A DNA stretch of 64,000 nt, taken from contig JACDOX010000062.1 in the NCBI GenBank assembly GCA_014549065.1, positions 372,001 through 436,000 of the forward strand. Direction: 5' to 3'. Every line of letters starts with the position of its first letter. Position 1 is the first letter of the stretch. This DNA comes from Cardinalis cardinalis. Lineage: Eukaryota; Chordata; Aves; Passeriformes; Cardinalidae. The position numbers and the translations under genes were made by a program. Below, piece by piece: positions 14,465 through 27,828 of the stretch. The notes below the pieces were generated by a model. The model made no database searches and had not been told where the DNA came from. It worked only from the letters and a program-made list of their open reading frames with translations.

Positions 14465-14728
14465 GACATGCAGTGCTAGGACAAAGGGGACTTGCTTTAA
14501 CCTGAGAGGGAGTAGGCTTAGATTAGACATCAGAAAGAAATTCTCCCCTGTGTGGGTGGTGAGGCACAGGCACAGATTGCCCAGACATGCTNTGGATGTC
14601 CCATTCCTGGAAGTGTTCAAAGCNCNGCTGGATGGGCCTTGGAGCAGNCTGGTCTAGTGGGAGGTGTTTCTGCCCCGAGATCTTTAAGGACCCTTCCAAC
14701 CCAGAGCATTCTATGGTTCTAAGAATCC
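14465..14728 (+). mobile_element. CR1 LINE, 3'-end fragment, sense orientation
   Basis: The sequence follows the well-known 3' end of avian CR1. It contains CAGTGCTAGGACAAAGGGGA, then AGAAATTCT, GTGGTGAGGCAC, TTGCCCAGA, GGAAGTGTTCAA, CTGGATGGG, CTGGTCTAGTGGGAGGTGT, and the terminal GATCTTTAAGGACCCTTCCA followed by ATTCTATGGTTCTA. About 20 bp of the usual sequence between CTGCCC and GATCTTTAAGG is missing. It is a typical 5'-truncated, inactive copy without reverse transcriptase. Four N bases fall at 14592, 14624, 14626 and 14648. Short ORFs through here are repeat-derived. Confidence 0.92.
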
Positions 14729-16965
14729 ATAATCTGCATGCACTCCGTCCACATGATTATCACTGGCGGTGACTGAAAACTAGCTGGTTTTAACTGGCAA
14801 GTGGCTACCAAGCGTTCTGGTGGGAGAACTTTTCCCCCAAAAAGCAATAGGGAATTTGCTCCCCGTTTATAATTTTGTCTAGATTTGTCTATTTAAGCTT
14901 TTGGTTGGTTTCAGGTTTGTGATTTTTTTGGCCAAAATAAGTATAATTTTAAAAACAATGACTANAAAAAGTACCAAGACATTAGAGAAAGATGCCATTC
15001 AATGTATACTGTTAAAAAGCACAACATGAGATAGCCCAGCTGAGAAACAGAAAAANGGCCAATAATTATGGGGGCAGGTAAGGAAACGAAAAACTAGGAA
15101 GAAAAGTTAATGCTACAGGGATTAGTCATAGGAAGTGCTGAAGAGCTAAAAATATATCCANTGTGCTTAGACACAAAATTTGTGTCTGAAGGTGAAATCA
15201 AAGCTGTAATTGTTCCAGATCTCATTTAGCAATTGTCAAGCAAAAGGAATATGAAATGATCTCATTTTAAATTGTGAGAGAGTTCAGGACACTCCATGTT
15301 TTAAACAAGCTTTCAGCAGGATACATATGAAAAAGTCTAAGCTGAAATAAAAAATTGCTACTTTGCCTTTCGTAATATATTTCTATGTAAATATTTTTAT
15401 GTTTGTAAATGGAGATGTTGAAGGAGAAAAATGAGATGTTGAAATTGGAAAAAAAACAAGAGTCACAACAGTTACAATCTTGCCAACATACAACACAAGA
15501 AAAAAACAAGTGATGACCATAAGGCTAGTAAAGGCTTAGTATTTTATTTATTATATACAAGCACTGCAAAAAAGATAGAACGAAACAAGCAGTAAGGAAA
15601 CAACAGAATATTTTTTCAGGGTAATAAATTACTCAGAGGTGATCTTTTGAGAGATCTATATTATAAATACACAGAGATTAAAGAAACACCTGGTTCTAAA
15701 TTTCATCTCAGTATCCGTAAAGTTTTTAATGAAAAGCCCTTTTTGTATTGATCCAGACAGGGCTTTTACTTACCATACTACAGCAGTTTCCATTATTATT
15801 CATCTAGGGTGCAAAGAAGCTCTTTGTTCTGTAAGTCATTAGGATTCAGATGCCAAGAGACCAGGTCATGGTGAAATCAGTGTCTTAGAGGCTCAGAAAG
15901 CCACACACCACCAAGTTAGAGCCTTCACAGTCCAAAACTTCAGTAGTACAAGGCACTAAGTAGTACAAGCCCATAGAGTGTAAAAATNAAACACTTCACT
16001 CTTCAGCAAGATCATGAAAGCTAAGAAATATGGAAAAAGGCAAAAAGGCCATTCCTTTCTTTTGACATAGTGAACTAAAGTGAGAAGCTAGCAGCACTCA
16101 TTGATTCTCAAGGCCTGAATTTTCTCTTTTGCCCTGCAAAGTCAGCTCATCTAAACAGCCTCTTCCTGAAGCTAGAAAGGAGGGAAATGTTTCTTCTTTC
16201 AGGAGTGAAGCTCTTTTTCTGCTTGAACCCAGGGAATCCACACATGCCGACCATGACATGTTCCCCTCTGTATTAGAGAGGATCCTTTGGCAATCTCTGC
16301 TCTTCCCAGATACTAACATAAACTCAGTGTGTACCATTTTTTCCAAAGAAAATACCAAAAAAATTTACATTAGAAAAGCTTAGATTGCAGGAAAATCACA
16401 GACTATATTTGCTACAAAAATAAATGAAGAAAAAGATGCTACACTGCTATAGAAGAGCAGAAGCCTGCTTAACCCATAAAGTAGAAATATATTGAGCAGG
16501 TTATAACTAATATTTGCTTCTCTTGAATATAGGCATTTTAAATTAACACAAACATACACTATCATCATGCATAACCATTTTGTGATGCAGAGAAGTACAA
16601 GACATAATAAAAAATGGGCAAGGAATATAGAAACACCTACAGTGGGAAAGGAAAAATAGGGAATGCTGGTTTTACCCACTATGCTTCCATCTCCTCTCAG
16701 CAAAGAGCTCTATAGCCTGATATGTCAATCTCAGTGACTATGATCACATCCATCAGCACTAACTGTACAACTCTGTGGCACTACCATTAATTTAGGATAA
16801 GCTTGTTAATAAGATTTGACTGCTCTGAAGTGGTGACAGTTATTAATATATTTTACAAATGAGGCACTGGCAATATGCCTTGTTACTAAATGTCACTCTA
16901 GTACAGTTTTCTTTGAAGCCTCAAAGTGGCCTGATTTATCAGATTCTAAATACTCTCATTGCTAA

Positions 16966-16994
16966 AATAAGAGCAATTTCTTATTGCTCTTATT
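16966..16994. repeat. Inverted repeat: 12-bp arms, 5-nt loop
   Basis: AATAAGAGCAAT at 16966-16977 and ATTGCTCTTATT at 16983-16994 are exact reverse complements around TTCTT. Confidence 0.85.
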
Positions 16995-19900
16995 CCCTAA
17001 CTTGCACATTTACTTGCAGCTGAGCAGATAAGAAAAACATTGCTGCAAAATAAACTGTGAAAACACTGAAGCTGAAGGTTTGGAAACTAATTTTCACCTC
17101 ACCAAAGTTTACAAGTCTGCATTTCTAGAATTTAGAAGGAAAACACTAAACCTTTTTATCAGCAGCCTCAACTTGTCAGTAAGAGAACTTTTTACTGAGT
17201 TTTGATCTTCTGCTGGCACTATAATCACTAACAGACTCTATAACAGAGTGCAGAGTGTCTCTTCTGCTTTAGGACTCTACACCACAGCAGCAGCCAACAT
17301 GCAAGCCCCAGGGTCCATTCCCAGAGGGGCTGTGCTGTACAGCACCCATCCCTCTTCCTCATCACACAACCCTCCTCCAGCAAGCTCCAGAGCACCTCTA
17401 TCTCCCCTCACATCTCTCTCCAAAATGCAGAGTCTAAAGCACTGGATTCACAATGTTCAAGCATCTGCGCTGTTATTCCCCACAGCTATTGCCCTATGGC
17501 TTAGAATAAAAATTTTACATAACAGTTGACATAAGTGTTTCAGAAAAGCATCAATAATATTGTGGGACCAGGCAGGTCCAAGGAATTTAAAGAGAGAAAA
17601 AAATACTATTACTGATGAAAGTGTGTTAATTTAATCTCTAAAGGCCTGGTTAAGCCTGCAGGATATAGGATACCTGCTGCCTTACACCAGCTAACTTTAT
17701 TTCCAAACTGAGAGAAAATTTAACACAAGGGAGAAGGAGAATGTATGTGCAACTGACAACACAGAGGGATTTCCTTGGAGAATGAAGACAGAACCCAGAC
17801 TCAGCCTGGGGTACACCACCAGTAACGCTGCAAATCTCTGGAAAAAACAGCCATTATTGCCCCTCACCACTGTGACTCACAACCATCTCTATTCAATTCA
17901 TGGGTACATTCCTTCATTATATAACAGACATGTTCCTTTCTACAGCACTCATCCAGTGTGGTACAGTGTTAGGAAAGAGAAGGAACAGGCTCACTTTGTG
18001 TTCCTGTCTGCAGCTACTCAATGTGGCTGCTTGTGGCTCCCCACAGAGTTCTGACAAGCATGGCCTCGGGACAACTCCAGCAGCATGAAGGAAGAACACA
18101 TAAGCAGTAAAGAGTTCAAGGACATATGGTTTCAAAAAGTTTCTGCTATCTTTTCATGCTGTTTCTTGTGCAGCCTGTTCTTGACACTGTTTATGCTTCT
18201 GTGCAAATAATATTTTAATGACAGTGTTATGAATAGTAAGTCATTAGAAGCAAAGAGAGTAAATTAATAAAATAAATCAATGAAAAGCATAGGCAAGAGA
18301 GAATTTCAGGGGTGAAAATGCAGAGCTTTGCTTACTGATGCTATTCTCTTGCTGCAACACCCAATTCATTTTTAAATGGTCCCTAAAACACTAAAGAAAA
18401 CATACATAAAATCTTTNTACTGGAGGTGTAGTGGACTAATAGAGCAAATGATATGTATTTGTTGTATCTGTTCTTCTCTAAAAGGTCTCTTGCCAGTAAT
18501 GTACTTAATCAATGCTGTTTACAGAACACTGTTGTTTTGTTTTTGAGGAATCTGCAAAGAAATTCTGTTTAATNCTAATGCCAATATGGAGTTCAGCAGT
18601 TTCTGCATTCCATATTCCTTAGAATTAGGTTTCTTATTTGAAGTAGAGGAAAAACTATTGAAGAGAATGCATGTTTCCTGCTTTTAGAGGTAATCTTCCC
18701 TGTGCAAGACAGCAAAACCCAAACTCAAACTGGCACGAGGAACTGCGTTTCCAATTAAATTTGTATCAGAGTGGCATTNAGAGAGAATGAGATAGCAGTG
18801 AGAGCCCAAGGATATAAGAGGTCAGCTTATACATAATTAATTTGTTAATCTTCCATGGCATTTCAGTGAAATGTGTTATTTTCCCAAAGTATTTTCCAGA
18901 AGTATGACAAGCTGTCTTTTCATGTGGGTTTATGTGCCTGTGCTCCACATTCTGTATTTTGATAGAAAATAGAATAGGATTATGATATTTTTACCACTTT
19001 TAAACATCTCTCTTAGCATTCTGGAATTTGTTTAGTTTGACATCTGCTATTTAATAGCATGTTCATATTCAGTCAGAATGTTCAACCACAAGAATCTAAA
19101 AATACCAAATGGCCTGGGTTTGTTCTTCACAAAGAAATCACAGGAAATTGACTCTAAAAGTAATTCCTCACAATCCTTTATGTTTGATATTCCAGGGGTT
19201 TCCAGTATTTGGGGTTTAATTAACAGTTCAGAGGCAAGAATACAAGTCTTTTAATTAATTAAACAGAACTGGCTTTTTTGTTTAACTAATTATAAACTTT
19301 GTTCAAGCTGTGCTTTAAAATGCAGAATTAGATAATTCCTTTACAGTGATGCGTTAAAATTGTTTTGTGAGCTCAATATGAGGAATCATCACATACAGAG
19401 TGACAGATTTTATGAGGAACACACAAATAAATGTGTGCACTCTTGGANTGCTTTGCTATGTTGTGAGACATTTTATTGTTTTGTATTTCTCAAATTGTCT
19501 CTGAGAAAATAACAATTATGAAGATGATTTAAAATTATATATCTAAGGAGCAGCTATATTATAAAGTGGTTTTATTCAGGTTTTAAATGGTTAAACACCT
19601 ATACAACTGAAAAAATTTTCTAGCTCAGAATGCTCTCTGTCTGCATGTATTATCAAAAGAAAAATCTTGCTTCAAATACAAGGANCAAAACCTGCGCCTT
19701 ACTGAATATTACAAACAATATTAACAGGAGTAAATTGATGCTGAACTTGAATGCATAAAAGTGCTCTGTGTCAATGCTGACTCATGGGATGATGTTGACC
19801 TACATTAACATTTATTATATTTGGCACTGTTTTTAGGCTAAGCCAAGACAACATTTGGGCATTACTAATTTCTTTATAGTGCCTGTTTAATATAGAGCCA

Positions 19901-22430
19901 TTTAGGTAAAAATCAGAGAAAGAAAGAAGAAATGAAATACACAACAAAATGCNCTTACATTTAGATTGAAGAGATATTTTAAATATTCATCATGACATAT
20001 GTATTTATGATAATAGCGGTTTTCTATTCTCAGCTGCTGTGATCTTTTGTTATGCAAAATGCGAAGTTACANGAGTGTTTTTTAATTAAAATTCTTACCA
20101 GGTAGCTACCTTCCATACTCTGTTATAGCTAATGCTAGAACGTGAAGGCAGTAGAAATTATTTCACAGAGATGATAGATAGATAGACAGGTATGGATCCA
20201 GGATGAGTTTGTAAATTACCTTCTTCTAAGGCATAAAGTTTTTGATTCTTAAGCATCTTTAGCTGGTTTAGGCTAAATTACATGGCATGACAATCGCATT
20301 ACTGCCAGACTCTCAAGTGAAGAATTTCAGGAAGACAGAAGTCAATCTCCTCAGAATTACAGAGGCATTTAAGGGGGAGTCTAGAGGGCATAATGTGGCC
20401 ATTGTCATACTTTGAGCATAGTGGTTTCCTCAGCCTTCACTCCAGAAAACCCTGTTCTGGAGACTTTTCCTCCTTCCTCACTGATGTTGCCATCAAACAT
20501 TCATATGGTCCTAGACTCAGCGAACAAAANTCAACAAACTAACTAATAGTGTCTAGGGAAAGCAGACACAGAATCCTAACCTAAAACCCTCAAATACTCT
20601 ACAATTGTCTTCTACCAGCTTCCCTGATCTTTTAGCATAGCTTTACCCCCTTTGGTGTAGAAACTTTTGTCCTGCTGCATTTAACCTGCATTTAGGAGAT
20701 CCATAGTTCCAATGCAAGAAAGTGAACTGCATCTATAAATTGTACTACACAAGCTCTTTAAAGCCTGTGCACAGAGAAAAAGAAACAGATGCTTACAGTG
20801 AGAAATTATGTTTTGCAAATGGAAGAGACAGCTTGAAATTAACATTATTTCATCCATAAATACATGAGGATAAATACAATACTAAAGCTTCATAAAGCTT
20901 CTGTGAAGGATTAGGAAAACCACTATTACACTACTACAAATTTATAAAACATAATTGGAAGGGAACTTTTTCTTTTGTCTAAAATTAACTTCATAAGCAA
21001 ATGGAGTGTATTTAGACTGGAAATAGAGGAAATGCAAATCTGCCTTTGAGTACCCAAGTCTTTCAGTCTTTGTTAATGAAAGCAGAAAGGAAGCAGGAGA
21101 CAAGGGAGAAAAAAGGAAAAGAATGGCTTCATGTTATAATAAATAAGCTTTTAAGCACAATAATTTAAGCTGATAGCTGTTGAATTAAAATACAGGCAGA
21201 CACATCACTTGGAGCCTTGTGATCAGCTTCCAAATGGTGTGGTAGACTTACAATGTGAAAGAGGTATCACAAACAATGCTCAAAGACAGGAAAAAATCAG
21301 ATATATTACTTAAAAAGCTTTCTTTAAAATCCTTAGAAAGAATAAAAAAATTAGTTCTTGAACTGCTGGATAATAAAAATCAGCTGTATAAACCATAACG
21401 CTCAGTGCCAAATGGACTAACACATTTCCATNACCTGTAAAACCACACAGGACTAGGCAAGTCTTGCTCCTCTACTACAAGGAGCAGGAAGATTTATGTG
21501 CACCAAGTGAAGTGGCTGAAAGAGAGGTATGAACATGATCCGTGGCTTGTCCCTGAAAAGGCCAATCCAAAAGTGCACTTCCCCATAACCTAATTTCTCC
21601 TCATTTTATAAATGCTAACAGGAGAGTATGTGGAAATATCTGTATTCAGAGTTGGTTCTAGTCCAATTAACAATGAATCAATATTGTAAAACAAAGTATA
21701 GGCTTGATGTATATAAAACCTTACCCTATGTTCTTCAAAAAGGCACACAAGGGAAGGAATAAAGTTGCTTCATCAAGCAGAAAGATTTAAAAGCCTAACA
21801 ACTAACTAATCATTCCTGGATTTTTTAAATACAAGATCAAATTCATACTTAGTCTTTCATCTTCTTCATAATATCTACTTTCTATGAACTCCAACCCTCN
21901 TTCAGTAAAACAAAAAACTTGAAAGGCTTGGATTAATATCAGTACCACAACACTCCAATTTTCTAGAAAATGCACAAATTATAACAAGGAGCCACAGAGT
22001 ATTGGCACTAGCTCTCCAGGGAGGCAAAACCAGGGTGCCCNGTTCCTGCTTTCATTAATATCCCTCAGGGCCTCCATTTGCATGCTATTTGCCAACTTAA
22101 GAGTCAAAGGTATTTGGGTTTCCTCTCCACATCAGATCAGTAACTTCCCCTTGGAAAAACCTTGCTCCTAGTCATGGCTTCCTCCCAAGTACAAAAAAAT
22201 GACTGAATACACCAAAAACAGTGATGCATGGTTTTATCCCATCCATCTTCTGTTATTTTGTTACACCAATAATTTGACTATTCCTTTCAAAATCCAAAAA
22301 TTATTTTAGTAACTGTAAATTATGACAGGAGAAAAGCAGGAATTTGAAACAATTTTTTCCCCAGAAAGTTTTCCCAGTTGTGACGATCAGTAATAGAGAT
22401 TTAAATTATAGATGTANATACAAACTAAGA

Positions 22431-22452
22431 TATAATATAGATATATATATAA
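22431..22452. repeat. AT-rich short tandem repeat
   Basis: An interrupted TATA/ATAT tract about 100 bp before the 36-bp inverted repeat. Confidence 0.7.
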
Positions 22453-22549
22453 TGGTAAGTTTAAATACAGATGTTTCATATACAAACTAATTATCAACAT
22501 AAAATTAGGTTCACAATGCAATCATAAGAAACATAGAACTAAAACATGA

Positions 22550-22624
22550 AAAAAAATGTTCTTTTATTAAATCCTCCCTGTTCCTCCCAGGAACAGGGAA
22601 GATTTAATACAAGAACATTTTTTT
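22550..22624. repeat. Near-perfect inverted repeat: 36-bp arms, 3-nt loop
   Basis: The left arm 22550-22585 and right arm 22589-22624 pair at 34 of 36 positions around the loop CCC. The two mismatches are single substitutions. The outer ends are A7 and T7. There is no transposase or known element around it. Confidence 0.95.
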
Positions 22625-25259
22625 GTTCTTTTCTTAGTATTTATCCAATGATTTTTCCAGTTCACGCACAACTGTGTATTCTACACTAGAAGTATGGTAT
22701 ATCAGAGGCCAAATGAGAAGGAAAACACTGAAGCATGGACAGCACAGTCAGGCACTGTGACTGGAAACTGCCAGAGAGANAAACTGTGAAATAGCTGGAC
22801 AAAAAGCATAAGGCAGGGAGATACAGCAGGGGCATGAACTGAGAAATGCAGGGATGATTGACAGGATTCACACACTGCAGCATAAATAGGAATAGTCTCA
22901 ATTCAAGGATACACTGCCAACAGAAATGATGAGTCAGACCACTGAATAACAACACAAAACTTTCCTGGAAGAGAAAATCAGGCACACTACCACACATGAC
23001 GCCATATTTCAGGAGGACTAGGACTCTTTTTTTAATCTATTAAACTGTAGGAATAAAAATCTCATTCATTATACTTTTCTGAATGGGTCATAACAGGCAA
23101 TGAATCAAATCCGTTGCTGTTTTTCATGCCTTTAACTGTTATGAATGAGTGGGGTTAGATATCCAGTTANAAAAACAGAACTTGTTTTGCATCTATTAAC
23201 TGCCTGTAGAGAAGAAATATGCAAAGGACTAGGTATTTTTTCTACTACAAGTCACCTTAAACAAAACAAACTGGAAAAAAAAAAGCCATCACACATTTAT
23301 CACATAAAGATATTAAGGCAATTTCAAGAGGAGAAATTTTCTACCATCATCAACCTCTACACACAACTCCATGCAAACATAGCTTATGAAGAAAGTGATA
23401 CAAGCCTGCAAAAAGGCAGAATTGAGAAGGAAAAAAAGCTCTACAGGCATACATACCTTGACATGGCATTCACTTTTTCCTGTAAAGGCTAAATTAGCAA
23501 AGCATTAAAGTCTTGAAGGCTCTAGCACACATTGCATCAGAAGCCAAAGAACGCCAATGACAAGACATAAATGGAAGCAGGGTAAGTTCTGTTAACAGGC
23601 AGAATTTTAGAAATGACTGCAGGATCAGTAGTCAATAGCAGGAGGAATAGTTTACAGTAGCATTAGTAGCAGCAGTAGTACCAGTAGCACAGTGTTAATA
23701 GCTAGTATTAATCTAAGTCAGATCAACAGCTGTCATGAAAGGTGGGTTTCAACTTGAATTACCCCATGGCAACCAAGCTAAAGGACTCTACTGCACTCAG
23801 ATTTAGCAATGTAATATCTGCAGAGTACATGGGTTGTGGCACTTGCTCATATCTACTTAAATCAACATGCAGGCTGCTATTTGCTCCTCAGCAGCCTTCA
23901 GGTGACCTCTTTAGGTATAACTGTAGTTATTTTAATCAACAAACAAAAAAAGCACTTGCAGGCACTAGGCAGAGAGCTTAGCTAGAGACCATGCAGTATG
24001 GCTCTTNAGGATAACGCTGAAAGACAGAAATTATGAATAACTTTTAAACTAAAAAATTGAATACAAAATGGTAAAAAACCTACACAAAACAACACACTTT
24101 ACTTCATTGATAAAAAACCTTACTGCATTCAGTTTAGCAACCATTTATTGGGAACTGAATTTCCTTATGAAGATCAATTCAAAACAACTGAATATTTGAC
24201 TGGAGATCAAGTCTCTAATCAGGAATTACTTGGACTGTAAACCAGATGCATTTTCTTAAGAAAATTCACCAATGAAAAGTAAAAGTATACTTAACACTAC
24301 TAGCAAAAATAGACATGAGTTCAGATGATATCTCAGCATGTAATGGTGTATGGTCAATGGATGGGAGGACAATTGCACTGCCTAATTTTACACAATTAAG
24401 GCACACAGTTTAGCAGTCCAGCTTCCAAAATTCATGTATATTTCTATCCAATCTAAAAAGGCTCCCACAAAGGACAATCACAGAAACAATCACATCAGCA
24501 CAGACTGTTACTCCTTATGCTGATTTCCAAAATACCTTTAATTGCCTTTAATACACGTCAACTTCTGATTACTCACTATAGAGGCTCTAAATCATCCACG
24601 CAGAGGTNTGGATTGCTTAAAGTGATATTACACCAAATTCACTGAAGTCCTGTGCAGGTTTCTCTTTCCATCAAGAGAGGAATTTATTTGACCTTTCAGC
24701 TACTTTACAACTGGTCTGCTTGAAGTCTAGGTAGAAACTCCTTCTGTCTTATTGCCTTAAGCATGGGCCATGAACAGAAAGCAGTGCTATGAGGTATACT
24801 ATGNGAGCTGCTTTTAGGCGAAAAATTAACAGAATTAATAATGATTGACCCTGAGTGTCATGTAGAACTAAAAATCAACAGTAATGGCAGCTCAGGTATC
24901 TTCTACAGCTATACTGTTTAATCTGCTGCAATATATTTGAGGCCTAAGTTTTGACCAAGGGAATATACTTTGAATATATATGTTGGATGATGTAAGTNTC
25001 TTTTTCTCACCCTTGGTAAAAGTAAGAACACTGTTACATGAAGGATTCTTACAAGAAATCANAAAATATAACATTTTCACTATAGAGAACAAAGATTTCT
25101 TCTTCTGTCATGAATGTCAAGCATTTCTGAGTCATTACGAGAACAAAGAAGATGCTGCAGAAAAGGCAGCTACACCATCTTCCCCCTCAGTCCCTCTTGA
25201 TCCTNTCAGACACACCTTTCATTTCCTTTTGGGCCTTTTTTAGGAGGGCATTGTTGTGA

Positions 25260-25305
25260 CTGGAATAATAAAATAATAAAGTGTTGCTGGAATAATAAAG
25301 TGTTT
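25260..25305 (+). repeat. Short direct repeat of CTGGAATAATAAA...GTGTT
   Basis: CTGGAATAATAAA is followed by an extra ATAATAAA and GTGTTG. CTGGAATAATAAAGTGTT then recurs. It looks like a small local tandem duplication. Confidence 0.7.
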
Positions 25306-27813
25306 CAGGAAGAGCACTTGAATGCAAAAAGCCACTCTTCAGCTGAAAAGGAGGCAGCTGGTACNCTGTAACTATGCAGCAAAGAATGCATGAACATTAA
25401 TTTCAATTATTCCATCATTTGGGGTAACATAAAACATATTGCTTTTAAAGCAAACTGTCCCTGTAATCTTCTCCTTATTTCAACCTGAAAATACACTACC
25501 TGAATCACTTCTNCTTAGTCTTAATTTTTACATTCTCATTTTATGTGTACTTACAAAGGCTTGAGATAGAACATTTCCTTGCAGACAAGCAGAACAACTG
25601 TTTTTTTAAACATAAAAGAATACTGAAAGCATATCCCAAAATTTTTCTTAAAGCTTTTTTATATCTGGACCTCTGATTAAAACTGGTCTTGTACTTTGTG
25701 GAATAATTTCAATGACAATAAGCTTCTTTAATTTTTCCAGTNTGTTCCTTCTTTGCTTGGGAAATTTTTTTTCTTCTGCACAACAGAGATATGGGGATGA
25801 AGAAAGAAACGTGACTATATTTAGATAATTGTTNGTATAAGATGCTGTTAATGTTTACAGAATCATGACAAAGGGGATTTTTTGATTAATGAAGTTACTC
25901 AATTTAAAATAATTTAATGTGCTGGATTAGCAGGGTGTTGGGAAGAGACTGAAACAGTCACCTGACAATTGATCAAGGAGCCTTGTCTCACAGAATAATA
26001 CTAGCATAAAAATAGCTCATAAATCTGAAAAGCTGAACACAACAACTAAAACTGTTGTGGGAGCTTTATTTTTTAGAAGAATATTGAATTAATGAGGAAT
26101 AATACAAAGGGGGAGTTTAATTATTCTGAATAGAAAAATTTTCTACCCTGGCCTCTCAGGATGAGTGTGATTATGTAGGTCACATATCTAAAATGACTTT
26201 TATGCATATTTCATTAAAAGCCACATCTTTTCATGAAGGATAGGAAGCAATCAGCCCTCTTCAGACAGTACTTTCCCTACAGTGCCTTAAAAGAAAGCTA
26301 TTTCCTTTGTGGTTATGGAGCTATTCAGATGAGCCATCAATAAACACAAAACCAGGCATATTTCATTTTCAGGTTATTGCTTTCCCACAACAATAAATTG
26401 TTTTCTTTCCCACTCTCCCNAAACCCTCACAATCATTTTCAGCATACAGTAATTAGACACTGACCAGGATTCTNAGTCTGCTTGTACCTCTGGAGGGTTA
26501 CCATCAAACTGATAAGAATTCTACATAACGATTTTCAATGAAGTCTTGATTCTGAGTCAATTTATAAGAATCTTGTATGAAATTTTACACATACAAATGA
26601 AATTAAACAATCAATAATGAAATTATTGAACAAGTATATTGATTTTTTTCAGTTGACAGCCACTTTGCTGTTTTCAGACAGGAAACTTTTACATTTCATT
26701 TTAGTGTTTTTCTGCTTTAATTTTTAACTGGGTTTCAGAATTTTTTTCAATGTAATAAAACATTTCTCACTAGATTTCTCATACATGTCAATGCTTTCAG
26801 TTTTTTAATCACCATTGTCACCTTTTCTTAGCTGTAAGACTGAGATTTCGTGTACTGCACATACTTAGGAGAAAGGTGAAAATGTATGATCCACTAAGAA
26901 TCAGAAAAACTAATTACAACTTAAATGATAATTTTTTGCCTAGTCTTGAAAAGCTAATAAGCACAGTGGAGCATGAGAAGGTTAATAAGATAGTGTCATA
27001 CAGAATGCCAAATTCTGGATGTCAGATCAGTGACTGAATGTGGATAAAGTTCTGGTTTATCCAATACATTTTACTGGTGAACTGAATCATGTCTCNTCAG
27101 AACTGAAGGTCTATGGATTAACTTACACACTACCATATCCACTTAGGGTCCTAAATAATTGCTTGCAATGAGGTTTAGGGGAAATAACTTCCCAAGTAGT
27201 CCTTAACTCCTGTTTTCATATATATTCACATCTACATATAAGGAACAATAATGATAAAACTGTGCTGTTGTTAAATTATGAAGCTGTAGTTTCTATCACC
27301 TCTTGGTATATATCTTGGCTGTGGTACTTCTGAGTCTGAAATGTTTGGAGGAATAAATCCAAAGCTCCATCAAACTTCAATTATCAAAAGGAATTCCATT
27401 ATGATTTTCACAGCTGAACAATTTCAGTCTTCAATGAACACTACAGGAAAGGTAGCTGAAGTTGTTAACCAGAAATCAGGAAAGAAAGGCATCATGCAAG
27501 AGAGATGGTTTATCTAAGCAAAAACACTAGTTCAGCACATCCTGAGAAAGCACAAATCACAGTATATTACATGATTGTTTCTCTTGACAAGAGAATTGTC
27601 ATCAGTCCCTCTACTGCCACTGAGACTGCAAAGCCTTCTTTTGAACCTTTTTACCCAATTCCTCCCTCAGTGTTCTAACCCTCCTCAGCACCTTCTTAAA
27701 TGCCACTGTGCTCCAGTGGCTTATTATGGCTCCAGCTCCCTTCTGGCCAAACTGTGCCAGCAATCCATTGCCTGATGAACTGGTGGCATTCTGAACTATC
27801 TTCTCAATAGACA

Positions 27814-27828
27814 ACACACACACACACA
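27814..27828. repeat. (AC)n microsatellite, 15 bases
   Basis: A short pure AC tract. Confidence 0.8.

Noticed and set aside
15169..15187. Palindrome AGACACAAA-A-TTTGTGTCT
   Set aside because: It has 9-bp arms with a one-base centre in AT-rich DNA, so it is compatible with chance.
22686..22997. 103-codon minus-strand ORF rich in Leu, Phe and Cys
   Set aside because: The hydrophobic composition is what random pyrimidine-rich DNA gives. There is no family resemblance and one N codon.
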